From assembly GCA_964398055.1 (NCBI GenBank), contig CAYNLK010000001.1, positions 186,001 through 250,000 on the forward strand: a stretch of DNA of 64,000 bases, in the 5' to 3' direction. Shown piece by piece: positions 9,700-17,871 of the stretch. The translations under genes were made by a program, and so were the position numbers. The DNA comes from CAYNLK01 sp964398055 (GTDB lineage Bacteria; Chloroflexota; Anaerolineae; 4572-78; J111). How positions within the stretch are numbered: position 1 is the first letter of the stretch; each line of letters opens with the position of its first letter. The notes beneath the pieces are model-generated. The model had not been told where the DNA came from. It saw nothing but the letters and a program-made list of their open reading frames with translations, and did not search any database.

Positions 9700-12345
9700 T
9701 TACTCCACCACCTCGATATCCCCCAGCCACAAAAAATCATCCCCTATCTGGCTGCCGGCGGTGATTGTGAGCCGTTCCAGGTTGCCGGCTTGATAGAGGC
9801 CGATAATCAGCGGGTACCGCCCCGGCGGAGTGTTAGGCTTGATAGGCAGGCGAAACTGGCCCATACTACGCTGGCCGGGCCGCCAGATCGAGGTGGGCAG
9901 GCGACAGGCCGGTTCGTCGTCCTGTTGGGCCCACAACGTCTGGCCGTCGGTGAGGTGGACAAAGGCGCGGTAATTTTCAGCCGGAGTCGCCAACGCCTGC
10001 CAATAGAGATCGAGATAAAGCGTCTCCCCCGCGGTCACAAACGTGGCCGGTAGGGTGTAGCCCACCAGCTTGATGGCCGGCCCAAACTCCACCCCCAATG
10101 GCCGGGCCGGCTCGCTCTGGCGGGTGAACTGCTCGGGCGTGGCCAGCCGGTCAAATGCCGCCTCGTAATCCTCCAACGCGTAAATTACAGATTCCACCGA
10201 TTCGGAAGCGTTGGCCGAGAAAATATGCAGCCGGATTTCAGCCTCCCGCGCCACCTGGCCGACTTCGGCGTAGGCTATATTTTCCGGCGATACCTCCTGG
10301 CCGGCGGCGCGCCCGAAGAAGTGGGCCGGGGTGTCGTAGCAGGAGCGGGGCTGGCCAAAGTTATACCAGATGGGGATAATGAAATCCTCGTTGACGCTGC
10401 GGAAATCGCCGGGAAAGTGGCCGTCCGCCCGCAGCGCGCCGATGGTTTTCCAGCCTTCTCGTTTTGGGTAGCCAAAATATTTACGCGGATCGGGCAGATC
10501 ATCATAGATGGTCTCCCAGGTTGAATTGTCCCAGTCGCGCTGAATCTGGCTCAGGGTTGACTCCCGCGACAAGAAAATGATGCCTTCGTACCCAACGATT
10601 AGACCTATCCACACCCCCCCAACGATTACGGGCAACAACATTGGTCCCCAAGCCACAGATTGACCTATTCGCCTATTCGCCCATTCGCCCATTCGCTCAT
10701 TCGCCCATTCGCCCATTCGCCCATTCACCCATTCACCCATTTGTCTCTTCACCCACCCGCCGATGTGCATCCAGCCGGCCCCGGCCAGGAGTACTGCGCC
10801 CGGATAGATGATGTAGAGATGGGTGCGCGGATCGTCGACCAAAAAGACGTAACCGATGAACGGCGCGCCGAACAGCAGCCAGGCGGCCTTCAATTCGGGA
10901 CTGGCCGACAGCCACAACAGACTCAAAGCCAGCAGCCAGGGCAGCACCGCCAGCGTGAGTGAGCCAACTCGCCATGTGTTTGGCAGCCACAGCGTCGCCA
11001 GGAGCAGCAGGCCCAAGCCGGCCAGCCCCCAGCGCCAGGTGGGGGTATAGGTAAGGCTCTGTTGGAGGGCCAGGCCAAATATCCCCAGCGCCAGCAGGGG
11101 CAGGTAGAAGTGGGAGCTGTAAGTTTGATCCAGGCGTTGCAGCAGGCTCAGATTGTTGTAGAGCAACCCCGGTCCAACCCGTGACCCGGCCAGGTAGCCG
11201 GCTGTATTCTGGAATTCAGGGTCGAGCAGGTAGGGGACATAAAAGGCGGCGACTATTCCCAGAAAAAGCAGTAGGGCAATCGCCCCATTAATCAACCTGG
11301 AGCGATCCTCAGACGCAGCGTTTCCGCCTTCATCCTTCATCCCTCCCCCCCCTTGCAAGGCCAGATAGGCTGCTGCCGGCAGTAAGAGCAGGGCGTCGAA
11401 ATGGGCCAGCAGACAAACGGCCAGCAGGATGGCGGCCAGGATTTGCAGCCTGGGCTGGCGCTCCTGCCAGGCCAGATACAGGCTGTAGAGGGCCAGCGGC
11501 CCCAGAAAAAAGATCAAAGCCTGGTATTGGGCCATCCGGCCAAAGGCGATGGCGTAGCCGTTGATGGCCCACAGGCCGGCGGCTGCCAATCCGGCCGGCC
11601 AGCCAAACCAGCGCCGCCCGATCAAAAAGAGGCTGACCACGCTCAGGCTGCTGCTGAGGACAAAAGGCAGGCGGGCCAACGCTTCGGTAATCCGGCCGCT
11701 GAATAGCCACACCGCCAGTGGGGCCAACATCTGGGCCGGTCCTTTGCGATGGAGAAAGAGGGCGTAATCCTCGCCTTGAAACAAACGGACCCCCAACATC
11801 AACGCCTCGGCCTCATCTTCGTGGAATTCGGCGTAACCGAGGCGGGGCAGGCGGAGAGCCGCAGTTAATAACAACAGACAAACCAGAATCAACGGGAGGT
11901 AGTGTTTTAAGGCGGGAGAGCAGGGGAGCGGAGGGGCAGGCTTTGTCCCGAGGCTCAGCCCGAGGGGGGAGCGGAGAAGCAGGGGGGCAGAGGGGCTGGT
12001 TGGAAGCCCTAGCCGCCATTTGGCGAGCAAACCGGTGATGATAACAAGGTTTATGGTGATGAGGAGAGAGACCAGCGTGAGGGGGCCGGGCAGGTAGACG
12101 ACCAGCATAGTTGTCAGAATCGTCAGGGCCAGCGACAACCCGGCGGCCAGGGTCAGCCGTTCAATCAGACCGAGCGATGACCTCAAGAACGCGTCGAGCC
12201 ACAGCCAGCCGGACAAGCCAAACAGTAGCACCAGGCCGGCCGCCAGGCGAAGGCTGAGAACTTCGCTGAAAAGTAAGCCATTGACGCAAATCAACACCAA
12301 GAGCGGCCAAAGGTAAGGCCATTTTGATTTCAATGGGGCAGACAT
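9700..12345 (-). CDS. GT39-like membrane glycosyltransferase with C-terminal module
   Basis: An 881-residue protein. The start is ATG 12345; an adjacent in-frame GTG at 12348 is possible. A GGAGG sequence lies further upstream than usual. It has about a dozen membrane segments. FHEDEAEAL near residue 180 contains the acidic pair expected of GT39/GT-C enzymes, followed by GVRLFQGEDY. The last ~130 residues are the beta-sandwich module (IKLVGYTLPATFVTAGETL ... PPGRYPLIIGLYQAGN). A tandem 8-residue repeat MGEWxNxR lies in a loop near residues 530-560 and is encoded by a DNA octamer array (10665-10745). It is transcribed against the four preceding GT genes. Confidence 0.78.
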   Translation of the reverse strand: MSAPLKSKWPYLWPLLVLICVNGLLFSEVLSLRLAAGLVLLFGLSGWLWLDAFLRSSLGLIERLTLAAGLSLALTILTTMLVVYLPGPLTLVSLLITINLVIITGLLAKWRLGLPTSPSAPLLLRSPLGLSLGTKPAPPLPCSPALKHYLPLILVCLLLLTAALRLPRLGYAEFHEDEAEALMLGVRLFQGEDYALFLHRKGPAQMLAPLAVWLFSGRITEALARLPFVLSSSLSVVSLFLIGRRWFGWPAGLAAAGLWAINGYAIAFGRMAQYQALIFFLGPLALYSLYLAWQERQPRLQILAAILLAVCLLAHFDALLLLPAAAYLALQGGGGMKDEGGNAASEDRSRLINGAIALLLFLGIVAAFYVPYLLDPEFQNTAGYLAGSRVGPGLLYNNLSLLQRLDQTYSSHFYLPLLALGIFGLALQQSLTYTPTWRWGLAGLGLLLLATLWLPNTWRVGSLTLAVLPWLLALSLLWLSASPELKAAWLLFGAPFIGYVFLVDDPRTHLYIIYPGAVLLAGAGWMHIGGWVKRQMGEWVNGRMGEWANERMGEWANRRIGQSVAWGPMLLPVIVGGVWIGLIVGYEGIIFLSRESTLSQIQRDWDNSTWETIYDDLPDPRKYFGYPKREGWKTIGALRADGHFPGDFRSVNEDFIIPIWYNFGQPRSCYDTPAHFFGRAAGQEVSPENIAYAEVGQVAREAEIRLHIFSANASESVESVIYALEDYEAAFDRLATPEQFTRQSEPARPLGVEFGPAIKLVGYTLPATFVTAGETLYLDLYWQALATPAENYRAFVHLTDGQTLWAQQDDEPACRLPTSIWRPGQRSMGQFRLPIKPNTPPGRYPLIIGLYQAGNLERLTITAGSQIGDDFLWLGDIEVVE
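10665..10745 (-). repeat. in-frame octamer tandem repeat inside a GT gene
   Basis: About nine near-identical 8-bp units (plus strand ccattcgc with ctattcgc, tcattcgc and ccattcac variants) lie inside the coding sequence at 9700-12345. Three octamers equal 24 bp, giving the protein period MGEWVNGR, MGEWANER, MGEWANRR. Gain or loss of a single unit would shift the reading frame. Confidence 0.85.
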
Positions 12346-12428
12346 CACGAAGCCTCAGCACCTCCTTTCCTGGCTCCAAAGGAGGGAGGGATAAGGAGAT
12401 ATTAGGCAATTGCCGTCTATAACAGTGC

Positions 12429-12456
12429 GTAGGGGCGTTCGGCCGAACGCCCCTAC
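12429..12456. terminator. 28-bp perfect palindrome just after the aminotransferase stop
   Basis: GTAGGGGCGTTCGG is followed directly by its exact reverse complement, ending 1 bp from the stop codon of the leftward aminotransferase gene. No clear T-run follows. It could act as a transcript-end hairpin or be one copy of a repetitive extragenic palindrome. Confidence 0.6.
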
Positions 12457-12457
12457 A

Positions 12458-13648
12458 TTAGTATTGGTAAAATTCGATGATTGCGCCGGCCACAGTGCGA
12501 ATCTGTTCTTCGGTCAGGTCAGGATAAATGGGAATGGCAATGGTTTCGGCGGCGGCCTGCTCGCTGACCGGGTAATCACCCGGGCGATAGCCCCACCCGG
12601 CAAAACATTCTTGCAGGTGCAGCGGCACCGGGTAATAAATCTCGGAACCGATCTGCCGTTCTTGCAGAAAGGAGCGCAGGGCGTCCCGGCGGTGGCCGGC
12701 CCGTAGCACATACTGGTTGTAGATGTGGCGATAACCGGCAAAAGGCGGCTCACTGCCCCGGCGATGGGCATATTGGCCCGGGTCACCGGCCTCGAATGGC
12801 AGGGTTAAAGCGGGAGCGTTATCACCGGCCGGTTCGGTTAGACCGGAGGCAGCGAGTAGAGTATTGTACATCACCGCATTGCGTTGGCGGCCGGCGGTCC
12901 ACCCATCCAGGTATTTGAGCTTGACCCGCAGAATGGCGGCCTGCAAGGCATCGAGCCGGAAGTTACCACCCACAAATTTGTGATAATATTTGGGTTCGCC
13001 GCCGTGAACCCGCAAGATTCTCATCCGCTCGGCCAGATCGGGATCGTTGGTGGTCACCGCGCCGCCGTCGCCAAAAGCCCCCAGATTTTTGGAGGGAAAG
13101 AAGGAGAAGCAGCCAATATGGCCGATGCTGCCGGCCCGCCGGCCTTGATATTCTGCGCCAATGGCCTGGGCTGCATCTTCAATCACGTATAGTTGATGAC
13201 GGTTGGCCATAGCCATAATCGAGTCCATCTGAGCGCATTGGCCGTACAGTTGGACCGGGATGATGGCCTTTGTTTTGGGTGTAATGCTGGCCTCGATTCT
13301 GGTGGGGTCGATATTGAAGGTTTTGGGGTCGATATCGACAAAAATCGCTTTGGCCCCCAGGCGAGCCACGCAACCGGCCGTAGCAAAGAAGGTGTAAGGG
13401 GTCGTAATGATTTCATCGCCCGGCTTAATATCAATGGCCATCATCGCCAGCAACAGGGCATCGGTGCCGGAGGAGACCCCCAGAGCAAAGCGGCTCTGGC
13501 AGTAGTTGGCCAGTTCTGTCTCCAGGGCTTGTATTTCCGGTCCCATAATGAAATATTGTGAGTCGCAGACGCGCTTGATCGCTGCCTCTACTTCCTCTTT
13601 GATGAGGGCGTACTGGGGTTTCAAATCTAGCAAAGGTACAGTCGTCAT
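12458..13648 (-). CDS. DegT/DnrJ/EryC1/StrS-family PLP aminotransferase
   Basis: A 396-residue fold-type I aminotransferase of the nucleotide-sugar type. Visible signatures are GVSSGTDALLLAM (cofactor phosphate loop), DEIITTPYTFFATAG, VIEDAAQAIGAEY (Asp contacting the pyridine nitrogen), FFPSKNLGAFGDGG (Lys forming the Schiff base) and NFRLDALQAAIL. These enzymes aminate keto-sugar nucleotides such as UDP- or dTDP-linked sugars, giving amino sugars for surface glycans. That fits the adjacent GT genes. It lies 37 bp downstream of the kelch gene on the same strand and upstream of the GT gene at 9700, so a leftward operon is plausible. The exact sugar cannot be decided. Confidence 0.92.
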   Translation of the reverse strand: MTTVPLLDLKPQYALIKEEVEAAIKRVCDSQYFIMGPEIQALETELANYCQSRFALGVSSGTDALLLAMMAIDIKPGDEIITTPYTFFATAGCVARLGAKAIFVDIDPKTFNIDPTRIEASITPKTKAIIPVQLYGQCAQMDSIMAMANRHQLYVIEDAAQAIGAEYQGRRAGSIGHIGCFSFFPSKNLGAFGDGGAVTTNDPDLAERMRILRVHGGEPKYYHKFVGGNFRLDALQAAILRVKLKYLDGWTAGRQRNAVMYNTLLAASGLTEPAGDNAPALTLPFEAGDPGQYAHRRGSEPPFAGYRHIYNQYVLRAGHRRDALRSFLQERQIGSEIYYPVPLHLQECFAGWGYRPGDYPVSEQAAAETIAIPIYPDLTEEQIRTVAGAIIEFYQY

Positions 13649-13685
13649 TGTCTTTCTCCGGGTGATTGGTATGGGTTACAGCAGC

Positions 13686-15035
13686 TTACTCGCCAATGGT
13701 TGAAATGGGCAAGAAGAGCTGGAACAAAAATTGATACGAAGTCACCGCATCCATAAACTCTTCGGCGTTGTCGTTCCAGCCGCCGATGGCGTAGATCCTG
13801 GTGTCGGTGGCAGCCAGCCCCATGTTGCGCCAGGGATGGGTGAAGGGTGACTCAAAAGTTGTCCAGGTATTGCTTTTTGGATCATATTTCTCATTACTGG
13901 TTAAAGGCTGATCCCAACCTCCGCCAATGGCGTATAGACTGTTGGCGACGCTGATCAAACCTAGCCCGCCCCGTTTCTGCTGCAACGGCGCTTTTTCTAG
14001 CCAGGCTCCCTGGCCAGGCTCAAAAATGTGGGTGTGGTTGAACTCATTCTTGCCATCAAATCCGCCAACCACGTAGATTTGGTCATTGAGGGTTGCCACG
14101 CCGACATAGCCTTTGGCCTGGGGCATAGAGCTTGTTAAAATCTCCCACTCATCGGTGGCGGGGGTATAGGCAAAAATGGTGTCGACAAAGTCTTGGCCAT
14201 CCCAGCCGCCAAAAAGATAGAGTTTGTCCTTTAGCGTGGTCAGCCCATAGGCGCAGCGTGGCTGCGGTAGAGCCTGCCCGCTGGTCCAACTGTCGGCCTG
14301 GGGGTCATAGATTTCCAGCGACTCAAGGGGCTGGCCGTCATCGGTGCAGCCGCCGGGTACGTAGATTTTGTTATCATAGAGCACCCCGGTCAGGCTGGAG
14401 CCGGCCGTCGGTTTGGCCGCGCCTTCTGACCAACTGTCGCTGGTTGAGTCGTAGATTTCGACCAACCGGGTCGCTTTGTGGTTGCTCCTGACCCCACCGA
14501 TGGCAAAAAGCCGGCCCTCAAAGGCGACCAAAGCCAGGCTGGCTCGCTGGGTCGGCATAGGAGCCTGGGCAACCCAGGCGGTTGAGCTGGTCGTAGCCGG
14601 CGCAGGAGTCGGCGGTTGGGCATAAATGACGGGTAAATTCGGTCTGGCCTTGGGTACAGCTTTTGGAATCAGAGGCAGGGTCATAACGAGCAGAGCCAGC
14701 AACATCGCCCCAAGCAGGTAGATTTGTTGCCACTGGCTTAACCCTGCCGGGGCCTGAGGGTGCAGGAGATACGTTTTAAGGGGGGGCGGATTGTCCTCGC
14801 CTGGTTCAGCCGTCTCGTCGACGGTGATCCAGCCAGCCTGGATGGCCCGGAGAATAGCTTCAGTCCGGGATTGCGCCTCCAATTTCTCAAAGATATTGCG
14901 CAGGTGAACTTTGACCGTGTTCACGCTAATGACCAGTTGGCGCGCAATTTGCTGGTTGCTGGCCCCGGTGGCCGCCATCTCCAGGACTTCAAGCTCACGT
15001 TTACTTAAAGGAATGGTTGTTTCGTCGTCAGACAC
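13686..15035 (-). CDS. LuxR-type HTH fused through a membrane helix to kelch repeats
   Basis: A 449-residue protein with a GTG start at 15035. Residues 9-70 are a LuxR/GerE helix-turn-helix (LSKRELEVLEMAATGASNQQ ... ISVNTVKVHLRNIFEKL). A single hydrophobic helix lies at about 104-123, followed by a Pro/Thr/Ala-rich linker. Six kelch-type repeats follow (LFAIGG, IYVPGG, LYLFGGWDG, IYVVGGFDG, LYAIGGGWD, IYAIGGWND), enough for a six-bladed propeller. There is no receiver domain. Topology suggests a cytoplasmic DNA-binding head and an external propeller. The C-terminus FQLFLPISTIGE resembles the end of the secreted protein at 27356. The function is unknown; a membrane-bound regulator responding to an external ligand is inferred. 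Confidence 0.85.
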   Translation of the reverse strand: MSDDETTIPLSKRELEVLEMAATGASNQQIARQLVISVNTVKVHLRNIFEKLEAQSRTEAILRAIQAGWITVDETAEPGEDNPPPLKTYLLHPQAPAGLSQWQQIYLLGAMLLALLVMTLPLIPKAVPKARPNLPVIYAQPPTPAPATTSSTAWVAQAPMPTQRASLALVAFEGRLFAIGGVRSNHKATRLVEIYDSTSDSWSEGAAKPTAGSSLTGVLYDNKIYVPGGCTDDGQPLESLEIYDPQADSWTSGQALPQPRCAYGLTTLKDKLYLFGGWDGQDFVDTIFAYTPATDEWEILTSSMPQAKGYVGVATLNDQIYVVGGFDGKNEFNHTHIFEPGQGAWLEKAPLQQKRGGLGLISVANSLYAIGGGWDQPLTSNEKYDPKSNTWTTFESPFTHPWRNMGLAATDTRIYAIGGWNDNAEEFMDAVTSYQFLFQLFLPISTIGE

Positions 15036-15069
15036 CGCCCAAACTCACCGTTCAGGTTGCCAAAGGGTA

Positions 15070-15102
15070 GTACCGCTAGAGTACCGCTAGAGTACCGCTA
15101 GA
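15070..15102. promoter_or_regulatory. three perfect 11-bp tandem repeats upstream of the LuxR-kelch gene
   Basis: GTACCGCTAGA occurs three times head to tail at 15070, 15081 and 15092, about 35-67 bp before the GTG start of the LuxR-kelch gene. An 11-bp period is close to one helical turn, so all copies face the same side of DNA, as expected for cooperative binding of a regulator, perhaps the gene's own product. Confidence 0.6.
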
Positions 15103-15162
15103 TTATGGCATAATTTCTTGAGCTAAGCAAGGTTACCGGAGTCCTCACTACTGGAAACAAAC

Positions 15163-17040
15163 TTAGCTCCGGCAGACTCCCCAGCGCAGTGTTTCGGCCA
15201 GCTCCTGCACCTGATCGTGCACAGACCAGAGCATCAGCGGCAGCTCGCGCTGGCCCAATTCAAGCCGAAGGCGAGCGATGATTTTGAGCAAAGGCTGGCG
15301 CGCCGCCTGAGCCGCAACGACCGCCTCGGCGTAACTGCACTGGTACTGCTTCACCGTCAACTTTTCTCCGGACTCAAGGCGTTGTTGCAGTCTGGCGGCG
15401 GTTTGGTTGAGGGGAGGAACTATTTGTAAACAACTCGTCCCAATTTCGACCAAAATATCTTTGGCCGGCCCATCAAATAGTTCGGGCGTGATGACCAGGC
15501 TGGCTGCCGTCTGTTGCGGCGTTACCCTACCCAAGTCTTTATCCAGGATGGTGGCAAAGCCTTCCTCCAGGCCGCCGATTGAACTCATTGCTTTTCTGAG
15601 CGCGGCGTCGGCTTCACGCAGACCCCGGCGGGCTTCTTCGAGCGTACTGAGGGTGTGGGCCGGTGGTTTTGGGGTAGCGCCGGGAGCAAGACCCTGGGGG
15701 GGCGCCAACAACTGGCCCAGTCTGGCCGCCATGGCCGCCGACCGGGTCAGGGCCTGGTTTTGGGCGGCCAACAAATTAATCAGGTAGGTCGAGGGAAAGT
15801 TGGGGAGGGCTTGACTGGGGTTGGCCAGGAGCAAAACCAGGTCGGTTTGCGCATGCTCATCTTCCACCTGGTAGGCGCCGCTTAACTTGCTCCGACTCAC
15901 CTTGAGCAAGTCGGCCGCCAGCAGCTCACCGTTCAGTTGCAACCGGTAGACGGCCGGTTTTTCGCCGGTGGCGAGATTTAGCTTTAGGGTGGTATCGCTG
16001 CCGCCGGTGATGATGGTGGCCTCGTCGAAGGTTGCCTGCGCCATTGTGCCGGAGATTTTGGTTTTGGGCAGCTCGGCCGACCAGAGCAGTTGCCGCACTT
16101 GCCAAAAGCTACGCCGGACCGAGCCGTCAGCCCGGATGGGGGCTTGAGCGGCCCAGGTGGGCCTCTGGCCAACTTCAACCGGCTCCGGGTCAACCTGGAT
16201 TGGGCCGTGGAAGTTCACGATTTGGTTACCTGGCTTCAGGTTGAGCAGCTCGCCAACGGTGGTCAGCGGCCGGGAGAGGAGAGCCGGCAGCTCCGGCTGT
16301 AATTCGCTGGCGGTCGGATAAATAGGAACCGTCCAACCGGCATCGATCAGAATTTGGGCCTGGTGATGCTGGCGGTCGCGGCGGACTTTTTCCAGAAACT
16401 CGGCGGCGTCTTTTTCCAGGGGAGTGCCGGCTGCGGCCCAGGTTAGCGGAAATTTGACCTCATTGACGGTTTGATAGTTGCTATCATAGGCGGCATTCAA
16501 GACGTCGATATTCTCGTAATGCTTGCGCAGCCAGATACGCCATTTGACCTCAGTGAGCTGGCTGCTCAGCCTAAGCCGGGGTTCAGCCGGCGTTTCACTG
16601 TGAACCTGCAAGGCAATAATAGGGCCATCGGGCCACTGGAAGTCGGTTAGATGTTTGCTCAGGGTTTTGAACCAACTCTCGATGGCCGTGGGCAGGGCTG
16701 TCTCAAGGCTGTCCGGTTCGGTGAGCAGCCATAGCGGTAAACCATCGCCTAAAATCTCACCGGGATGGTAGGGGCCGGGACTGAGCAGGCAGTGAAAGTT
16801 GAGAGCCTGGCATAACTGGATCGCCCCAAGTAAGTTTCGGCGGGAATTGGTAGCGCCCTTCAGATCGAGGCTTCCCTGGCTGGATTCGTGGAAACCCCAG
16901 GGGATCGAGAGAGTTACAAGATTAAAGCCCAACTGCTTCAGCCGGATCAGCATCAACTCCCATTGGGATGAGGGAATGCGGAAATAGTCAAAGTCGGCTG
17001 CAAACAGCGGGAACCTGGCAGTTTCAAAATAGTTAGGCAT
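15163..17040 (-). CDS. GH35-like (beta-galactosidase family) TIM-barrel protein, divergent
   Basis: A 625-residue protein with ATG 17040 and AAGGA at good spacing. The N-terminus follows the GH35 pattern: FNLVTLSIPWGFHESSQGSL, LLSPGPYHPGEILGDGLPLW, then PIIALQVHSETP. The last corresponds to the QVENEYG acid/base motif, with the second Glu retained but its surroundings changed. I cannot see a convincing nucleophile motif. The C-terminal ~200 residues are predicted helical (LEEARRGLREADAALRKAM) and not typical of GH35. No signal peptide is visible, so it may be cytoplasmic. It could be a sugar hydrolase with altered specificity or a non-catalytic relative. It lies downstream of the HAD gene on the same strand. 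Confidence 0.65.
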   Translation of the reverse strand: MPNYFETARFPLFAADFDYFRIPSSQWELMLIRLKQLGFNLVTLSIPWGFHESSQGSLDLKGATNSRRNLLGAIQLCQALNFHCLLSPGPYHPGEILGDGLPLWLLTEPDSLETALPTAIESWFKTLSKHLTDFQWPDGPIIALQVHSETPAEPRLRLSSQLTEVKWRIWLRKHYENIDVLNAAYDSNYQTVNEVKFPLTWAAAGTPLEKDAAEFLEKVRRDRQHHQAQILIDAGWTVPIYPTASELQPELPALLSRPLTTVGELLNLKPGNQIVNFHGPIQVDPEPVEVGQRPTWAAQAPIRADGSVRRSFWQVRQLLWSAELPKTKISGTMAQATFDEATIITGGSDTTLKLNLATGEKPAVYRLQLNGELLAADLLKVSRSKLSGAYQVEDEHAQTDLVLLLANPSQALPNFPSTYLINLLAAQNQALTRSAAMAARLGQLLAPPQGLAPGATPKPPAHTLSTLEEARRGLREADAALRKAMSSIGGLEEGFATILDKDLGRVTPQQTAASLVITPELFDGPAKDILVEIGTSCLQIVPPLNQTAARLQQRLESGEKLTVKQYQCSYAEAVVAAQAARQPLLKIIARLRLELGQRELPLMLWSVHDQVQELAETLRWGVCRS

Positions 17041-17177
17041 CGTACCATCCTTGTTATTTGGGTCAAACGGGCTTAAATGTTAAGTGAAGTGACCGGCGCT
17101 CAAATATTCCAGCGAAACGCTCTTAATTAGTGAAAAGTACCGGTCATTTTTGTGCTTGTGTTGGACGTGAGTCGACT

Positions 17178-17852
17178 CTAAATCCTGGCCAACGCCTCAA
17201 TCCATTCGAGCGTGACATTTTGCAATCCATAAACAACCCGGTCCGCCTGGCTAAAATCGAGCGATTGGGTGATGGGACTGGGTACGGCCACCACGGTCAT
17301 ACCGGCTGCTTTGGCCGAGCAGGCGCCGGCCCAGGAGTCTTCAAAAACCAAGCAGCGTTCCGGTTCAACGCCAAGTTGGGCTGCAGCCAGCAAATAAACG
17401 TCGGGGGCGGGCTTGTTGCGGTTTACTTCCTCGCCGGTGGCGATGGCCTGGAAGTAGGTCATCAAGTTGAAGTGGCTTAACCAGCGCTGCACCCAGGCCC
17501 GGTCGGAGGCAGTGGCCAGACCCAGCGGATAACCGGCGGCCTCTAATTGGGGTAGCAAAAGAGACACCCCCGGCATCAATATCATCTTGGGTAAGGTTAA
17601 GTCCCACAGTTGCTGCAGGCGTTGCCACAATTTCTCTTTGGTGATCCCATTGTGACTGGCCAGCATAAGCTCCTCAAACAGCTCCTCATAGCCATCGGTA
17701 ACCCCAACGACCCTTTCGGCCCAGTATTCCAGACTCAGGTTGGCGCCCAGTTCTTGATAGAGGAGTTGGCACGCTTCAAAATCGACGGTTTCGGTATCGA
17801 TGAGCGTCCCATCCAGATCAAAGATGATAGCCTCAAAGGAATGGTTGTGCAT
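17178..17852 (-). CDS. HAD-superfamily phosphatase/phosphomutase (beta-PGM-like)
   Basis: A 224-residue protein with HAD motif I FDLDGTLIDTE (nucleophile and acid/base Asp), a four-helix cap, motif II LATASD, and the C-terminal region KPAPDVYLLAAAQLG followed by CLVFEDSWAGACSAKAAG (motifs III and IV). This subfamily (subclass IA, beta-phosphoglucomutase-like) acts on small phosphorylated metabolites, often sugar phosphates, in the cytoplasm. It starts 19 bp after the DosS-like kinase stop codon, so it may be co-transcribed with it. The substrate is not predictable from sequence. Confidence 0.88.
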   Translation of the reverse strand: MHNHSFEAIIFDLDGTLIDTETVDFEACQLLYQELGANLSLEYWAERVVGVTDGYEELFEELMLASHNGITKEKLWQRLQQLWDLTLPKMILMPGVSLLLPQLEAAGYPLGLATASDRAWVQRWLSHFNLMTYFQAIATGEEVNRNKPAPDVYLLAAAQLGVEPERCLVFEDSWAGACSAKAAGMTVVAVPSPITQSLDFSQADRVVYGLQNVTLEWIEALARI

Positions 17853-17871
17853 CAGTTGATTTCCCCGGTTG

